A stretch of DNA of 64,000 nucleotides, taken from positions 53,342,001 through 53,406,000 of the forward strand of contig CM060883.1 of the NCBI GenBank assembly GCA_030762935.1, given 5' to 3'. Under the pieces are notes generated by a model. It worked only from the letters and a program-made list of their open reading frames with translations. It was not told the DNA's origin and did not search any database. Positions 1 to 12,128 of this stretch are shown here, one piece after another (position 1 is the stretch's first letter; every line of letters begins with the position of its first letter). The DNA comes from Hymenopus coronatus. Its lineage: Eukaryota; Arthropoda; Insecta; Mantodea; Hymenopodidae. A program made the translations under genes and the position numbers.

Positions 1-160
1 TGTTGTAGTTGTTGTTTTAATATTGCTTGTAATGTGTATTACAAAAGCACGTACGGTCTGTGGACCCGTGCGACTGTTGAAATTCAGGATATTGCTATGT
101 TAATAAATACACTTATTCATTCATTTATTCATTCATTCATTCATTCAAGTGGTTTAGACA
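1..160 (+). repeat. Possible 3' tail of a retroelement ending in an ATTC microsatellite
   Basis: A non-coding stretch ends in an AATAAATA signal followed by imperfect repeats of ATTC at about 112-147. Tetranucleotide tails after a poly(A)-like signal are common at the 3' ends of arthropod LINEs. No reverse-transcriptase coding is visible because the window starts here. It could equally be an ordinary microsatellite. Confidence 0.3.
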
Positions 161-164
161 ACTT

Positions 165-297
165 CTGCTAATGTTTATCTCAATTCTCATAGTTTGTATT
201 TATATCCAGTTATTCTAACAGCTTATTCTTCTGAATAAGCGGTTTAACAATAATTTGTTACAGCAATATAGAGAAAGTCATGTGAATATAACACATA
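165..297 (-). repeat. PT element fragment, body end only
   Basis: Matches the non-palindromic end of the family: TAATGTTTATCTC, then AACAATAATTTGTTAC, then GAGAAAGTCATGTGAAT. The rest of the copy is missing. The stretch from here to 687 has no recognisable gene or repeat. Confidence 0.7.
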
Positions 298-687
298 AGG
301 TATTTTGTTTTCTCTGTTTATAATAACTTACTTGATTTAATTTTTCTTGAAGAACATGTTTTCTTTCCATCAAATATACCTAAAAGGGTAAGAAAAGCAA
401 GTTCTAATTCAAGATTCGTAATCTGCAATATGATAAGAACTTTACCGAGAAACTTCGAGATGTTCAGAGGTTTCTCCTGGGTGTATTGATATCGAAAACT
501 ATTGGTTCCGGTGGTGAATTATCTATAAATCAAATTTGATCCCTTTATACCCACTGAATATGAGTGAGAAATATGTAATTTTATAAAAGGAACATTCCTA
601 TACTCCTGTAGCCATAAGGCTTAACAGCGATGTTCTGTTTGGTCAACAGCATTGATGCCGATGGACTTTTCTTGCCAGGTTCTATGA

Positions 688-1394
688 AGAACTTTCTCTA
701 CATGTACTTGTATACAGTGTATAGAGGAAGTATTGTATTCCACCCAAAAATTGGACACCGGGAATTCACTGGAAATATATATTTTGAGGTGCGCTGAGGC
801 CAAAACATTTTTAGAAAAAGGTCCCTGTGTGTGTATAGCATAATTCAAAAACTAAAAGACGTTAATTAACAAACCTGGTCTTTTAGTTTTGTATTTTCCT
901 AGAAGAATCTTTCGAAAATACTGAACTTAAATAACAGATTGAGCTATGCTACCCCCTCCTTCCACACGCACACACACACACGCACACACACACAGATACG
1001 GCCGCGCCATGGCCGAGTGGTCAGACCATTCGCCTCTCACCTAGACGGCCCGGGTTCGATCCCAGGTGACCACATGTGAGATTTGTGGTGGACAAAGCGG
1101 CGCAGGGGTGGGTTTTCTCAGGGTTCTCCGGTTTCCCCCCCCATGAAATTCCACTGGGGCTCCATCTTCATGTATCATCAGGTCATCGCCTGTGGTGCCA
1201 TTGCAGTAAAAGCGGGTGTTAAACACTACAAAAAAAAAAAACACACAGATACGCACACACACGGACGCTCGACTAAAATGATTTTTGGGGATGATTCATG
1301 GTGTCTCAAAGCATGTATTCTCGGTATCGATTTTTATGGAATACAATACATTCTCTATTATGTACATGTACATACGTGCTAGAGAAAGTAAAAA
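688..1394. mobile_element. PT element, inverted-dimer copy split by a SINE
   Basis: The left arm (about 688-890) starts with a palindromic end around TACATGTACTTGTATAC and runs through the block containing GGTCCCTGTGTGTGT. At about 895 the sequence switches to the opposite orientation (AAATACTGAACTTAAATAAC, GAGCTATGCT) and runs through a (CA)n stretch to a second palindromic end at 1351-1394. Both outer ends are therefore the palindromic end and no body is left. A SINE occupies 1001-1240 inside the (CA)n run. Confidence 0.75.
1001..1240 (+). mobile_element. SINE-A, tRNA-derived, with perfect target-site duplication
   Basis: The head resembles a class II tRNA (Ser/Leu type): box A in TGGCCGAGTGGTCAGACC and box B in GGGTTCGATCCC. 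A central domain follows with TTTTCTCAGGGTTCTCCGG, then a conserved tail AAAGCGGGTGTTAAACAC and an A-run. The 13-bp sequence ACACACAGATACG occurs exactly at 988-1000 and 1241-1253, which shows retrotransposition into a (CA)n-containing PT copy. It is not a functional tRNA gene, because the acceptor stem does not pair. Confidence 0.9.
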
Positions 1395-2499
1395 AAAACG
1401 TTAGCATAATAGTTCGCCTCCTCAGTCTTTCTCAACTGTACTATCATTGATAATGGTTATACTTTCTGATGTTCATGCTAGAAAATGACATGCGCTTCCT
1501 GCGTTATTTTGAAGCACAACATGGTTAGCAAAATATGTCCCTAATGCTGCCCAATTCTTCCTCGATTACATTGAAATTTCAGTGATATCAACTATCCACA
1601 TCAACACAAAAATTACATTTATTTCATTCTTAATCCCAAGAGCCTAAGTCATTGAATAACAAATAAATATCAATTACATAGTACATTCAACAAACTGCTC
1701 TCTAGGAAGAAAGTCTCGGATGAAATTGTCCGAAATAAAATAAAATATAAAACAACTTAATGTATGCATTTAAAACATTCAGGTCAGTACATGGTCTCTC
1801 TATCCAACTAATGAAGTTTCCATAAATCGTTCTAGTCTTCTAAATTATGCCGTTTTCTGTGCTTAAATGCAGCAGCCTCATGACAACACTTTTAATGGCA
1901 AGCAAAAGAACTGCGAAGCTAAATTCTAACTCTCCGGCGGCTGTGATATGACCCGAACGTCTGTCGTTAAATAAACTTAATTAGTATTTACGTTCTATGC
2001 AAACGTGTGCTTTTTAGTCGCAAGTGCTACGTTTTTCATACATTTTATGGCTTTTTAAAGTGGTAGTTGTTCCCGGCATAATACACACCATTCTGGGCCG
2101 TGAAATCGATCCGTGCGCTTGAGGCCTTTTACTACGCTAGTATTTAAATTACTTAGAAACGTCATAACGGACATTCTGTCTCTCCTACCATCTAGCAGAA
2201 ATAAATGAATACATCTTCACACTGGATTCACAATTAATTTAATCTAAACGTTTAAGGAAGTATAAGCTTTCTACATTAATGCAGCTTGCAATAAAACACG
2301 AACATTTCTAATATCATAAAATCTTGTTTTTCTCAACTTCATTTCATAGTCTATAAGAGACAGGTTACGTTTATGGGCTCTGTATCATATGCACTTGCAA
2401 TTTATGTGATAGAAATATGTGCAAAGTCTCAATTTGGCTATCACTGGTAATTATGATGATCATCCAAAAAGTAAAAACTACTGGCATAATTAAATAATA
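1395..2499. other. AT-rich sequence without recognisable content
   Basis: No open frame, splice pattern or repeat family is recognised here on either strand. Confidence 0.6.
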
Positions 2500-2645
2500 A
2501 CGAAAGATATCGACAAAAAACTTTTATTTACTAAGTTACAGCACCTCACTCTATTTCCCAACGTTAACTTCATTCTGTCACATTTATTGCCACGTGGTAT
2601 CAGTTTTTCACTGCCGATGTTATACTTTCTCTACCTCCAAAGAAC
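2500..2645 (-). repeat. Divergent dispersed repeat, inverted copy 1
   Basis: The reverse complement aligns by eye over about 150 bp with 2940-3085. Shared anchors are TACCACGTG, CAATAAAT and GAAATA. Identity is only moderate and the family is unknown. Confidence 0.45.
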
Positions 2646-2939
2646 CTACCTACTCGTTTTTTTTAATGCAAAAAATGTTCAGCCAATCGAAATTTATAGG
2701 CAGATAACATAAGTGTATGGTGATAATACAATGAATGAGTCTTCTTTGAGGAAATGGTGCACAATTTACGAGCAATTAACTAAAACCAGTCTACACGGCA
2801 AATGCTCGACTGGAAATTCATATCATTATGCAGGATTTGAAAGCAAATGTTGATAAAATAATTAAAAAAGCCGGTGTTTTAATTTGGATAGAATTTACCA
2901 ACCAATAAAGATATCAAAGTGGCAGTGACAACTTGACTC

Positions 2940-3085
2940 TGATCTTTAGCGGTGGAAGAATATGACATCTTTATTGAGAAACTAGTACCACGTGACAATA
3001 AATAACTTGATAGCAATGACCATTACGTGGAGAAATAAGAGTAAGATGCTAAACCTTGCAAATAAATGTTTGTTTTTATATTATT
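2940..3085 (+). repeat. Divergent dispersed repeat, inverted copy 2
   Basis: Partner of 2500-2645 in opposite orientation, sharing GAGAAACTAGTACCACGTG against GAAAAACTGATACCACGTG. The two may be arms of an old fold-back element with about 300 bp between them, or two independent insertions. Confidence 0.45.
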
Positions 3086-4106
3086 TAGTTACGTAAAATC
3101 GTTCGTTGCTTTCTGGAAGGCTATCGTATTATATCCATAAGGCACAGATATCTACAAGGTCTATAAAGATATCTATCAGTGAATAAGAATAAAGGAGTTA
3201 AATTTCATAAATATGAATTATAGAGCTATTAAACACTATAAATCTATGTCTAATGTGCTTTTGTAAGTCTAACATCTTGTAATATTGTAGTTTACGGTGA
3301 AGTATCGGTGCAATTTGGAAACTCCATAGTGTTAGATATTTTGTTGAAACTTTAACCATCTATATTATACATTTAATTTTGATATTTTTTCGATGTATTA
3401 AAACTAAAACTTTCATAGTTATTTAAATAATACTTTTTCATTGTCTATATCGTTGTTATAACATAAAATGGGTCGGTGATGCACCGTTAAAATATTCACT
3501 TAAAATCCAGTTTTACAGAAAATGAGTTAACAAATAGATCTACATATAACTTTTTATATTATCCCTAATTAGTGTAGACATTATTACTTTTCGCAATCTC
3601 CAAACCCCTTGATTTTTCAAAATGTAATAATTTATTTATCAAATTTTGAGCATTATCTTGAAAAAGCAACCTCACAGTTCTCTTATAGCTATTCAGAGGC
3701 AATATAAAAATATTGAACAACTTAATGATAAATTGCATCATTAACATTTTGAGTACGAAAAAGAGTTGGAAAGAAGATTGGGAGAAAATAAGTTTCTGAA
3801 AGTTTAGTATTCATAGCATTTTATTGTAAAAACAAATGCTTTTTTTTTTAATTTTTCACAATTTTGATCAAATTTCACACAAGCATTATATTAAAAAGCT
3901 AATGATTTTACCTATATTAAAGTGAACAAACCATTCAGCAAGGATTCATTAAACTTCAGACACTAAATTGGTTGCGGAGGAACAAAAAATATGAATGCAG
4001 ATATGTATCTGTGTAAAATGCTTTTTAATTGGTATAAAGTCAGTAACAGCACTATTCCAGCCGAATAATTTTTACTTTCGCTAGCACGTAGTTCAATGCA
4101 CATTTT
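3086..4106. other. AT-rich sequence without recognisable content
   Basis: No supported gene or repeat. A short open frame at 3565-3747 on the minus strand is AT-driven and has no recognisable motif. Confidence 0.6.
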
Positions 4107-4870
4107 AGGTAGAGGAGGTATTATATTCCACCCAAAATTTGATACCAAGTTTTCACCGTACACATATGTTTTAAGGATTATTGAGTTAAAAAAGGTATAT
4201 TCTTAGAGAAAAGTCCGCGTGTCTGCGTGTGTGTGAGAGTCTGTGAAGAGCATAATTCAAAAACAAAAAATTCGGTTGAATATGAAACTTGGTATTTAAG
4301 GATACAACAGAAAAATTTTCAGGAAAAATCCTCATCCTCAAATTACTCTTTACAAGGAAGAATTTTCGAAATGTTCGATTTTCTCAAAATGGCTTGATGT
4401 TGATTAAAATACCGAAGGTATATTAAAGATATTTACATAAAAATGCATGTTCTAATTTCTTGGGAATGGCCTCTCAAGTCCTCTTCGTACTGAATGAATT
4501 TACATAGCTGGTAAAAACATATTACACAAGATGTACATATCGTCAAAATACACATTTGTATCACATACTTTTTATGTAGAATTAACCATTTACCCGATAT
4601 GTCTTGTTATTGGATTCAATTTTGCAATACTTATGCTTTTTTCAAACGAGATGCTGTCATTTGTTTCATTTTGTTTTACTCCTGCCATTCAAAGAGAACC
4701 AAATTGCAATTGTTTCATATAGCAACAGGCTTTGAAAGGATTTGACTATCGTTTTAGCTGTATATTCCCATTCCCTCTACTTAAAAAAAGCAAGTAATAA
4801 GAGCATATCTGTTAAATATTTATCTTCCTATTAGTATGATGTAAGAATAACTTGCTTGCAGAATAGTTAA
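4107..4870 (-). mobile_element. PT element, nearly complete but diverged
   Basis: Begins at the remnant of the palindromic end (GTAGAGGAGGTATTATATTCC). It continues through CCCAAAATTTGATACC, a GTGTGT block, the body block ending TTTCTCAAAATGGC, and the CATATAGCAACAGGC segment to the AAGCAAGTAATAAG block. The extreme palindrome is partly lost. Confidence 0.75.
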
Positions 4871-6245
4871 AGAAATAAATGCGAGTAGAACACATCAAAA
4901 TTTTAAAGTCACATTTTTCGGATTTGTTTTGTAGCACATTCTCATTTCAAGTTGTTCTACAAGAAGAGTGTTTATTTTATTCCAAACTAGTAAGATAATA
5001 TTAAAATAGATCTATAACTTATTAATATAGTATTAAAAAGTTTAATAAATTATTAACGTTTCAAAAATTATTGCGTCCGTGGAAAGTAGGTTTCCAAAAA
5101 GTTAAACAATAATACAAACATATCCCTATAACTAATTAAAAATGTGCATTTAATTTGGTAAAAATACCAGTACCATAAACTAGATTGCTATACTTAAGTT
5201 TCAAATGATTTGGACGTAATATTGTGGATTTATGAAATTTCACAGAGGTAGTAGTAGTATTATTATAGTATAGCCTAATAATACTTGAGGAATTCTGCCT
5301 GAATGAATTCTTTGGATATTTTTGTGCCAATTATGTCTAATTTTTCTTTCCCTTAATATGAAGCTATTTAAATCTGTTTTTATAGATTGATTGTTTTTTT
5401 TTTGTTTGTTTTTGTTTTTGTTTTCTCGCGAAGAATAATGTGCTAAAGTAACATAAGAACTTCACAGTTTCACCTTCTTTGACAATTTCCGTCATTTAAT
5501 CTCCCATTAATTTTTTTTTCTCTAAATGTTTTCCTTTTCAATGGCTTCAATTAAGTAGGGACGTTTTTATTGCTATTCGTTTTTTAGTCCTTTGATTAGA
5601 ATGACATTAAAACAATATATATTTCTATTAATGTGCATATCTTAACGATGATATTTGTGTAAATAACTTTGGATTAATATAATTAATTGCTTCAACTTCC
5701 GCACGGTTGACAACTTTGAATTGCGTTTTAGCAAAGATATTGTTATTAATTTGAACCTCTTTTTAAATCGGTGATATATTTCCATTCAATAGTGGCGTTT
5801 ACATATCTGATTATAAAACAAAGGGTCATAAACTTGAGTCAACCTGTAAATTAGGAAATGAATTGACTTTTAATTTCAGAGAGATGTTACTTAAATTTTA
5901 TTGACAATTTAAACAATTACTACATATATCTCGGAAATGGTTAAGGACAAGATAAAAGAGATGCATTCTGTTTTAAGGGGATCGTCGAGGTTTTGCCAAT
6001 CTCTTGTCGTTTACCAGTCATTCAAGATATACAAAAATAATTAAAAATGAATTCAAAGCTGTTCGCAGAGAACTGAAGAGATACTTTTTATTTATGATGT
6101 TTCGGTTTTAATCGAACTTTTGTTTTTGAGTTTAGTTGCTTTCACACACACACACACACACACACACATTAAGTATGTCTAACATACTCTTTTTTATTTA
6201 ATCAGGTGGATCAAAGCTTGTGTTGGCGTTTAAATCTCGATATTA
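4871..6245. other. AT-rich sequence with a (CA)n microsatellite
   Basis: No gene or dispersed repeat recognised. T-rich low-complexity sequence lies at about 5385-5425. A pure (CA)13 run lies at 6143-6168. Confidence 0.6.
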
Positions 6246-6638
6246 TTACTTTCTCTACACGTGTTATATACATAGTGTATAGAGAAGGTATTGCACTTCA
6301 CTCAAAAATTCGATACCAAGATTTCACTGGAAATACACGTTTTAGGGTCCCCTGTATCAAAAAGAGCATTTTTGGAAAAGGGTCCAGGTGTACGTGTGTC
6401 TGCGAACATGATAACTCAAAAACGAAAAGTCGGTAAAATACCAAAAGTTTAGTATCTTTCAAGGATGCGACACGAAGATTTCGAGAAAAATCCCCCATCG
6501 CAAACTATCCTTTACATGGACAAAATTCTCCAAAATTTTGATTTTCTCAAAATACCGCATTAATTAGATTAAAATACCGTACATTAAAGATATTTATATG
6601 GCAAACAAAATGTATATCTTGAATTTTCTTTGAGGATT
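6246..6638 (-). mobile_element. PT element, 3'-truncated
   Basis: Starts with an intact palindromic end (CTTTCTCTACACGTG ... CATAGTGTATAGAG) and runs to the TATATCTTGAATTTTCTTTG block. The sequence then changes to LINE sequence, so the copy was truncated by, or abuts, the neighbouring LINE. Confidence 0.85.
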
Positions 6639-6639
6639 T

Positions 6640-7720
6640 TGTAATATTTCTAATACTAACATTCTAAGTTTGGGTTACTGTTATGTTTCATTTCCTGACA
6701 AAGTTGCCTTTATACGTTTGCATGAAGCTTTAATATCTAGTGTGATCCAGGGACAATCTTCTTGTGGATTTGCACTTTGATGTATTTCACTGGAAAACAC
6801 GCGAGTTTTAAAATATTTTAGAAAGTTGTTAACTTATTGTTTAGTCCCTTTAGACCATAAATTTCATTCCACGATTCTGTTCCAATACTTGTTTAAAATT
6901 TATTATGTTATTTTCATCCATTTCTCCAGATTTTTTATATTTATACTTAACTTTTAACTTTAAGTTCACTTCTTTAATGTATAATACTTGTGCCTCATGA
7001 TCTGATAGGCCATCGTGAATGGCTTAATGCCATATGCTTTTACTTTTTCTATATTTATAAATACAGCGTCTATTGCTGTAGATGAGGAATTTTGAGTTCT
7101 TGTAGGAAAGTTTACTGTGTGAGAAATGCTGTATATTGTAAAAATAGAACTGATCTGATCCCTCCGAAGAGTAAGAGTCAGATAATCAATATTTATGTCC
7201 TAGAAAATTATTAGTTCTCTTATAGGCTTAAATAAAATGTTTAAGGAGTCTTCTAGTTGTTTTTAAATGTTTAGCAATCACCTGTGGTGACCAGAATAAA
7301 GCTAGTATTGTTGATTTACTTCATCTATACTCAGTTGGACTGCACAGATTTGTATGTCCTGTTCACTGCACAATTTAGAAACATTTACAACTGTATGATG
7401 AACATCTTCTCTTGTGTATGCAAACCCAACCCTTTTGTAAGTTTTGTCTCGAAAATGCGCTCTTAAGGAGTATCTGTGAAATGAAATTGGTAACATAAGA
7501 TATGTGGCCGTATTTTTATGAAATCATACTAAGGGAAAGTTCATCTACCTTGTTTCTAGAACCTCTTATGTTTTGGTGAAATATACAGACAGATTTCTTA
7601 GCATATTTAAATTTTGTGTATCAATATTGTTTATGGACACCCTCCTATTGGTGCTTATTTATTTAAATGCCTCTGTATATTATACCTGGGGATGCCATCT
7701 AGTCCAAAAAAGCCATATTT
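6640..7720 (-). pseudogene. Non-LTR retrotransposon (LINE) ORF2 fragment: APE-type endonuclease, decayed
   Basis: Reading the minus strand in several frames gives an apurinic-like endonuclease of an arthropod LINE, which nicks target DNA during retrotransposition. In order: FHQNIRG near 7582-7561, THR-like core TVVNVSKLCSEQDI near 7400-7360, the catalytic DINIDYL segment near 7200-7180, and GLSDHEAQ with its catalytic Asp-His near 7010-6990. The linker after the domain (VKYKYKKSGEMDENN) and a basic segment continue to about 6640. At least three frameshifts and several stops separate these pieces, so it is dead. The reverse transcriptase is missing, probably lost where it meets the PT copy at 6638. 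The style fits Jockey or CR1-like elements. The domain call is firm, the clade is not. Confidence 0.88.
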
Positions 7721-7970
7721 TGTCTGAATACAGAAATTCTTTGCTTATTCGTCAGCAATTAGGTGCGAAAGCAATCGTTTGCCTACAGAATTAAGGTGAA
7801 CAACGCGAGATGTATAATCATCTCTCTTAATGCTAGTGACATCTATTATATACTGTGAGAAGTAGTAGAACTCAACAGGGCACTCTCAAGTCACAGATTC
7901 ATATCCCGCACTCTCCTATTAAACCGCGGCCTGTCGTGCCCCTGATAAGGTCCAACAAATTCCATATGTC

Positions 7971-8196
7971 CGCCTGCGTGGTGTGGGGGTAGCGTGTCTG
8001 CTTCACATTCAACAGGTCTCGAGTTCAAATCTCGCTTAGGGTGTTTTACCCGGATAAGGTTTTTTTCTGAGTTTTCCCTAATCCTTTGAAGAGTAATGTC
8101 GAGTAACTTCAAGCTCCATGGAGATCATTTGAGCACCGTTTTACCAATTTCATTCATTCATCGCCCTTTATAATCAACCGGGTTAAAGGATGTTAA
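7971..8196 (+). mobile_element. SINE-B, tRNA-derived
   Basis: The tRNA-like head has box A near GTGGTGTGGGGGTAGCGTG and box B GAGTTCAAATCTCG. It is followed by ACCCGGATAAGG and a body with AGCTCCATGGAGATCATTTG and GAGCACCGTTTTACC. The tail contains ATTCATTCATCG and GGGTTAAAGGATGTTAA. Other copies lie at 8737, 11972 and 20408. Confidence 0.82.
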
Positions 8197-8736
8197 GCTA
8201 TAAAGCATTCATATTGGTATGGTTGCTGGTCTTACTGATGTCCTATAGATCTTTTACAATAATATAATTACGATTTATATCCAGGCTATTCTCTGTCCCA
8301 CCCACTATCACAACATGAGCATATTATTGTTCATTAAACAACAATATGTCCAACAGTACAAACAGACTAATGTACAAGTTTTTCCTAAAAATATTCTAAT
8401 TTCACTAAGTGAATTACATTATAAAGTAATACAGGCCTATGTTGAAATATACATAGTATTTCTAAACGCAAGAATAACCAGTAGTTTCAAATATTCAGGT
8501 CATAGTAGTATTTCAATAATTCTCCAGAATATTTTACGTAGATAAACTATGGTGTTTTACATTCGCATTAGTTTTTGTGATGAAAAAGAACATTCTACAT
8601 GAAGGAATACTTCACACTTTTATTGAAATGCTGCAGTCAGGTGAACTGGATTTTTCCATAAGAATGTCTGCCAATGTGTACAATTCCTTAAGCCTCAAAG
8701 CTTTTAAAACATGTTTAAACACATTAAACTATTTAA
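8197..8736. other. No recognisable content
   Basis: Two short plus-strand open frames (8315-8545 and 8577-8813) have no recognisable motif, and the second runs into a SINE remnant. I do not support them as genes. Confidence 0.6.
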
Positions 8737-8920
8737 CGTCTTTTAAACAGTTTGGTCATATCAGACGGGTAATGCAATTGATAAGTTGCTCACCAGGGGT
8801 CCATAAAGCTTAGTTATCCGGCATTCGTTTTTAGGTTAAGGGAAATTTCATTCTAAGCGAGTTATCAACTCGGGATCTTATGAATGTGAGGCAGAGATGC
8901 TGAGGCGTCATCACAGGGAT
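8737..8920 (-). mobile_element. SINE-B, degenerate
   Basis: Order in the minus orientation is the tail (AACGTCTTTTAAACAG, GGTCATATCAGACGG), body (GCTCACCAGGGGTCC) and tRNA-like head (CAACTCGGGATCTTATGAATG). Many substitutions suggest it is older than the other SINE-B copies. Confidence 0.65.
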
Positions 8921-9497
8921 TGGTTATTTGCATTTTTGTGCGCATTTCTGTCCCCTTTAACCGGTAACCAATTAATTTTCTTTTTAATCACCTCTAATAA
9001 GGGAATACTCTTCTAGATTCTTGAAGGCAATTCTCATCTACAAATTTTATATTCTATTAAGCGAAACAGAAACATTTTATGATTTAAAAAAAAAACAGGT
9101 AAAGAAATAGGCCCTAGCCGATATAGGTTGCTTTAGATGCTTTAACATGTCTAGTTTAAGTGACACTGTAAGTGAAGTTTCAAATTTATATAGTTAGATA
9201 CACATTTCTGAAATGTTTACTATAATTGTATTGCTCTTGCATTAATACGAATACCAAGTTTCAGAAAATTGGACAAATATTTTAAAGAAATAAATTATTT
9301 AACACACTTTATTATATATAAGTTGCATAATCAAAATGTTCCACGCAACTCAACATTTGAGGAATTTGGCTAGAAGTGTATAAATTGGAGCTTTGAACCA
9401 CATGCGAAATTTTTATGTAGAGATATTTCTAACTCTAGTTTCTGAATTGTGATGCTTTTGCTCAAAATTTAGAATTTTAATCTCTAAAATTAATCAT
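8921..9497. other. No recognisable content
   Basis: AT-rich, with a short A-run at about 9086. Nothing supported. Confidence 0.6.
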
Positions 9498-9628
9498 TTT
9501 TACTTTCTCTACACGTACTATGCACATAGCGTATAGAGAAGGTATTCGATACCGAAATTTCTCCGGAAATACATATTTTGGGTCCCCCTGAATCAAAAAA
9601 AAAAAGAATTTTCACAAAAAGGTCTGTC

Positions 9629-9669
<41 letters not shown>

Positions 9670-10292
9670 GGACATCTCAAAAAAAAAAAAGACCATTGAA
9701 TACCAAATTTGGTATTTAAGTTTGGTTTCTTACAAGGATGCGACACGAAGATTTTCAAGAAAATCCCCCACCCTCAACTACAATTTTCATGGAACATTTT
9801 TTCGAAAATGTTGATTTTATTTAAAATGACACGATTTGGATTAATATATATCTGGGAATAGTCTCTGAAGACTACTTTTTTTCGATGAATTTTACGAATG
9901 TTTTGCATAAGAGATAGACAGAAACCTACCACACAAATGTGTGGAGCACATTAAAACACACAATTTATGTTATATACATTTTTTTCGTGGAGTTGATCGT
10001 TCTTGAGATATTCCTTGTTTTGGTTTCAGCTTTGAAAAACTTGTACTTTTCTCATACAGGAATTTGTCAACTCGTGTCCATACAAAGGAACTTTAGTCAC
10101 ATAGCAACCAGCTTTTGAGTATCACTTTAACCTATGGTACTCCCCTATTTCCCTTCTACTTACAAGGAAGCAAATAATAAGATTATTTCTGCTAAACTTT
10201 TCTCGATTAGCATGAAGTAAATTGAAGCATAAGCTTTTTAACAATAATTTGTTGCAGAGATGTAGAGAAAGTCATGTGAATGGAACACAGGA
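9498..10292 (-). mobile_element. PT element, nearly full length
   Basis: Intact palindromic end at 9503-9540 (CTACACGTACTATGCACATAGCGTATAG). The (TG)n block has expanded into TG followed by (GA)n at about 9625-9670. The whole body follows, ending GTAGAGAAAGTCATGTGAAT. A (GA)n purine run inside a family whose other copies carry only TG shows local microsatellite turnover. Confidence 0.88.
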
Positions 10293-10865
10293 GCGTAATA
10301 GCAGGTACTTAACTGCAGTGGTGCGATGCTTTACCGACCGAACAGAGTGAAATTTGTTAGAAGGTGCATACAGACATGCGGCTAGCGTTGAGAGGAAGCT
10401 GACCGCATGTGGAATAAAGGGCTTCATCAGAAATGCCCGATAAGTAACAAGGGATGGTGCGTTTTCAGACTAATTGATAAATGAGACCAAACAGCATAGA
10501 TAAAGCGAAACAACAGCAAGGTACTAGAGCGTGAGGTTTAGACCAGGTGGTTTCCGTGCTTTAAGACAATAGTGGCTTTCTATCTCTCTCTAAGCTCACT
10601 TTCAGGAACAGAGACGAGTAAAGCATCTAGTTCTAAACTCGTTAAATGGCGCTCTTTGCATAAGGACATTTTGAGCAATCAGTAAAGCAGGCTAGGATTT
10701 AACTCTTGGACTATTGTTATTCTCAATTACAGCTGAATTTAAAACAATACGGTATATGTAGCTATTAGTATGCAACAGAAGCTGGTTATTACATCTTGAC
10801 ATATTTTGTTTATTCAGAGCATATTATACCAGAAACTAATGGTCATTTGGCTTTAATATACTTTG
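10293..10865. other. Unclassified single-copy-looking sequence
   Basis: Somewhat higher in GC than its surroundings and different in texture from the PT copies on both sides. I see no coding frame, tRNA-like boxes or match within the window. It may be old unique sequence. Confidence 0.5.
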
Positions 10866-11665
10866 ATTTTTACTTTCTCTACACATACTATGTACAGTGT
10901 ATAGTTAATGTATTGCATTCCACCCAAAAATTCGATATCGAGATTTCACCGGAACTACATTTTTAGGTCCCCCTGAATCCAGAAAAAGGTCCGTGTGTGC
11001 GTGGGTGTGTGTGTGTGTCTGTAGACAGCATAGCTCAAAAACGAAAACACCGTTGAATACCAAACTTGGTATTTAAATTTGGTATCTTCCAAGGATGTGA
11101 CACGAAGATTTTCAAGAAATTCCCCCACCCCAAACTAAAAAAAAGCGAAAATTTTTATATTCTCAAAAATTACTTTGTATGGACACAAGTGGACAAATTC
11201 CTATATGAGAAAGTATGTTTTTAAAGCTGAAACCAAAAGCAAGGAATATATAATAAATTGATCAACTTCACGAAAAAAATGTATATAACAACTTGTGTGT
11301 TTCAACGTGTTCTACATTATTGTGTGGTGAGTTTTTGTCTATCTCTTACGGTTTAGCAGTTATGCAAAATTCTGTAAAATTCACCCAGAATAAAGCAGTT
11401 TTCGGAAGCTATTCCTAGAAAATTCAAGATATACATTTTATTTGTCAGGTAAATATTTTAATATACAATATTTATCGCTAGAACCATTTTTGAAAAAATC
11501 AAAATTTTATACAAAAATTCCACGAGAGTAGTTGATGGTAGGGGGATTTTCTTGAAAATCTTCGTGTCGCACCCTTGGAAGATACCAAACTTAAATACTA
11601 AGTTTTAAGTACCCAAAACATGTATTTCCGGTGAAGTTTCGGTATCAAATTTTATCTATACATCC
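10866..11665. mobile_element. PT element, inverted-dimer copy
   Basis: The left arm (10866 to about 11150) begins with CTTTCTCTACACATACTATG. At about 11170 the sequence switches to the opposite orientation in mid-body (TTGTATGGACACAAG) and continues to about 11665, where the second palindromic end is lost after CCGGTGAAGTTTCGG. The motif GACACGAAGATTTTC at about 11099 and its complement GAAAATCTTCGTGTC at about 11555 mark the two arms. Confidence 0.8.
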
Positions 11666-11971
11666 AATGATGCTGTGGGGTGTCAGCAATGCTTTTTCTT
11701 TAAATACCCTTTAAATTACGTTTTGCTCTTCTTTTATATACTCAATATATATTAATACATTGTTTAAGTAACATGACACATGTTTGCAAAATGTAATTTC
11801 TCTTGATACATTTCTACATATTGCAATGATTCTACCCCTGCAAACCTCGCCTTAGTGGCCTCATCTCTGCAGCTTTATGCCCATTTTTCTTTGTATTATA
11901 TAACTTACTTATTATATTTAAGAAATGATTTGTCTACTGCCATTTAAAAACGGCTAAAACGATATCGCGGT
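11666..11971. other. No recognisable content
   Basis: AT-rich, nothing supported. Confidence 0.55.
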
Positions 11972-12128
11972 CTATGGAACTTAAAACTAGTCGACATTCG
12001 TCTTGTCTAGATAAGGGAAAACGCCAAAAAGAAAACCTTATACGGGTAGTAACTCACCCTAAACGATATTCTAACTCGCGACCTCTTGATTGTCAGGCCG
12101 ACACGTTACCCCCACACTACCGAGGCGG
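11972..12128 (-). mobile_element. SINE-B, lacking the tail
   Basis: Contains ACTAGTCGACATTCG, AAGGGAAAACGCC, ACCTTATACGGG and a reverse tRNA-like head ending CACACTACCGAGGCGGG, the complement of the 7971 head. The A-rich tail side is missing. Confidence 0.75.

Noticed and set aside
9498..10292. PT element as a Helitron
   Set aside because: A hairpin near one end fits, but I see no TC start, no CTAG-like end after the hairpin and no AT target pattern; two copies have inverted ends, which Helitrons lack.
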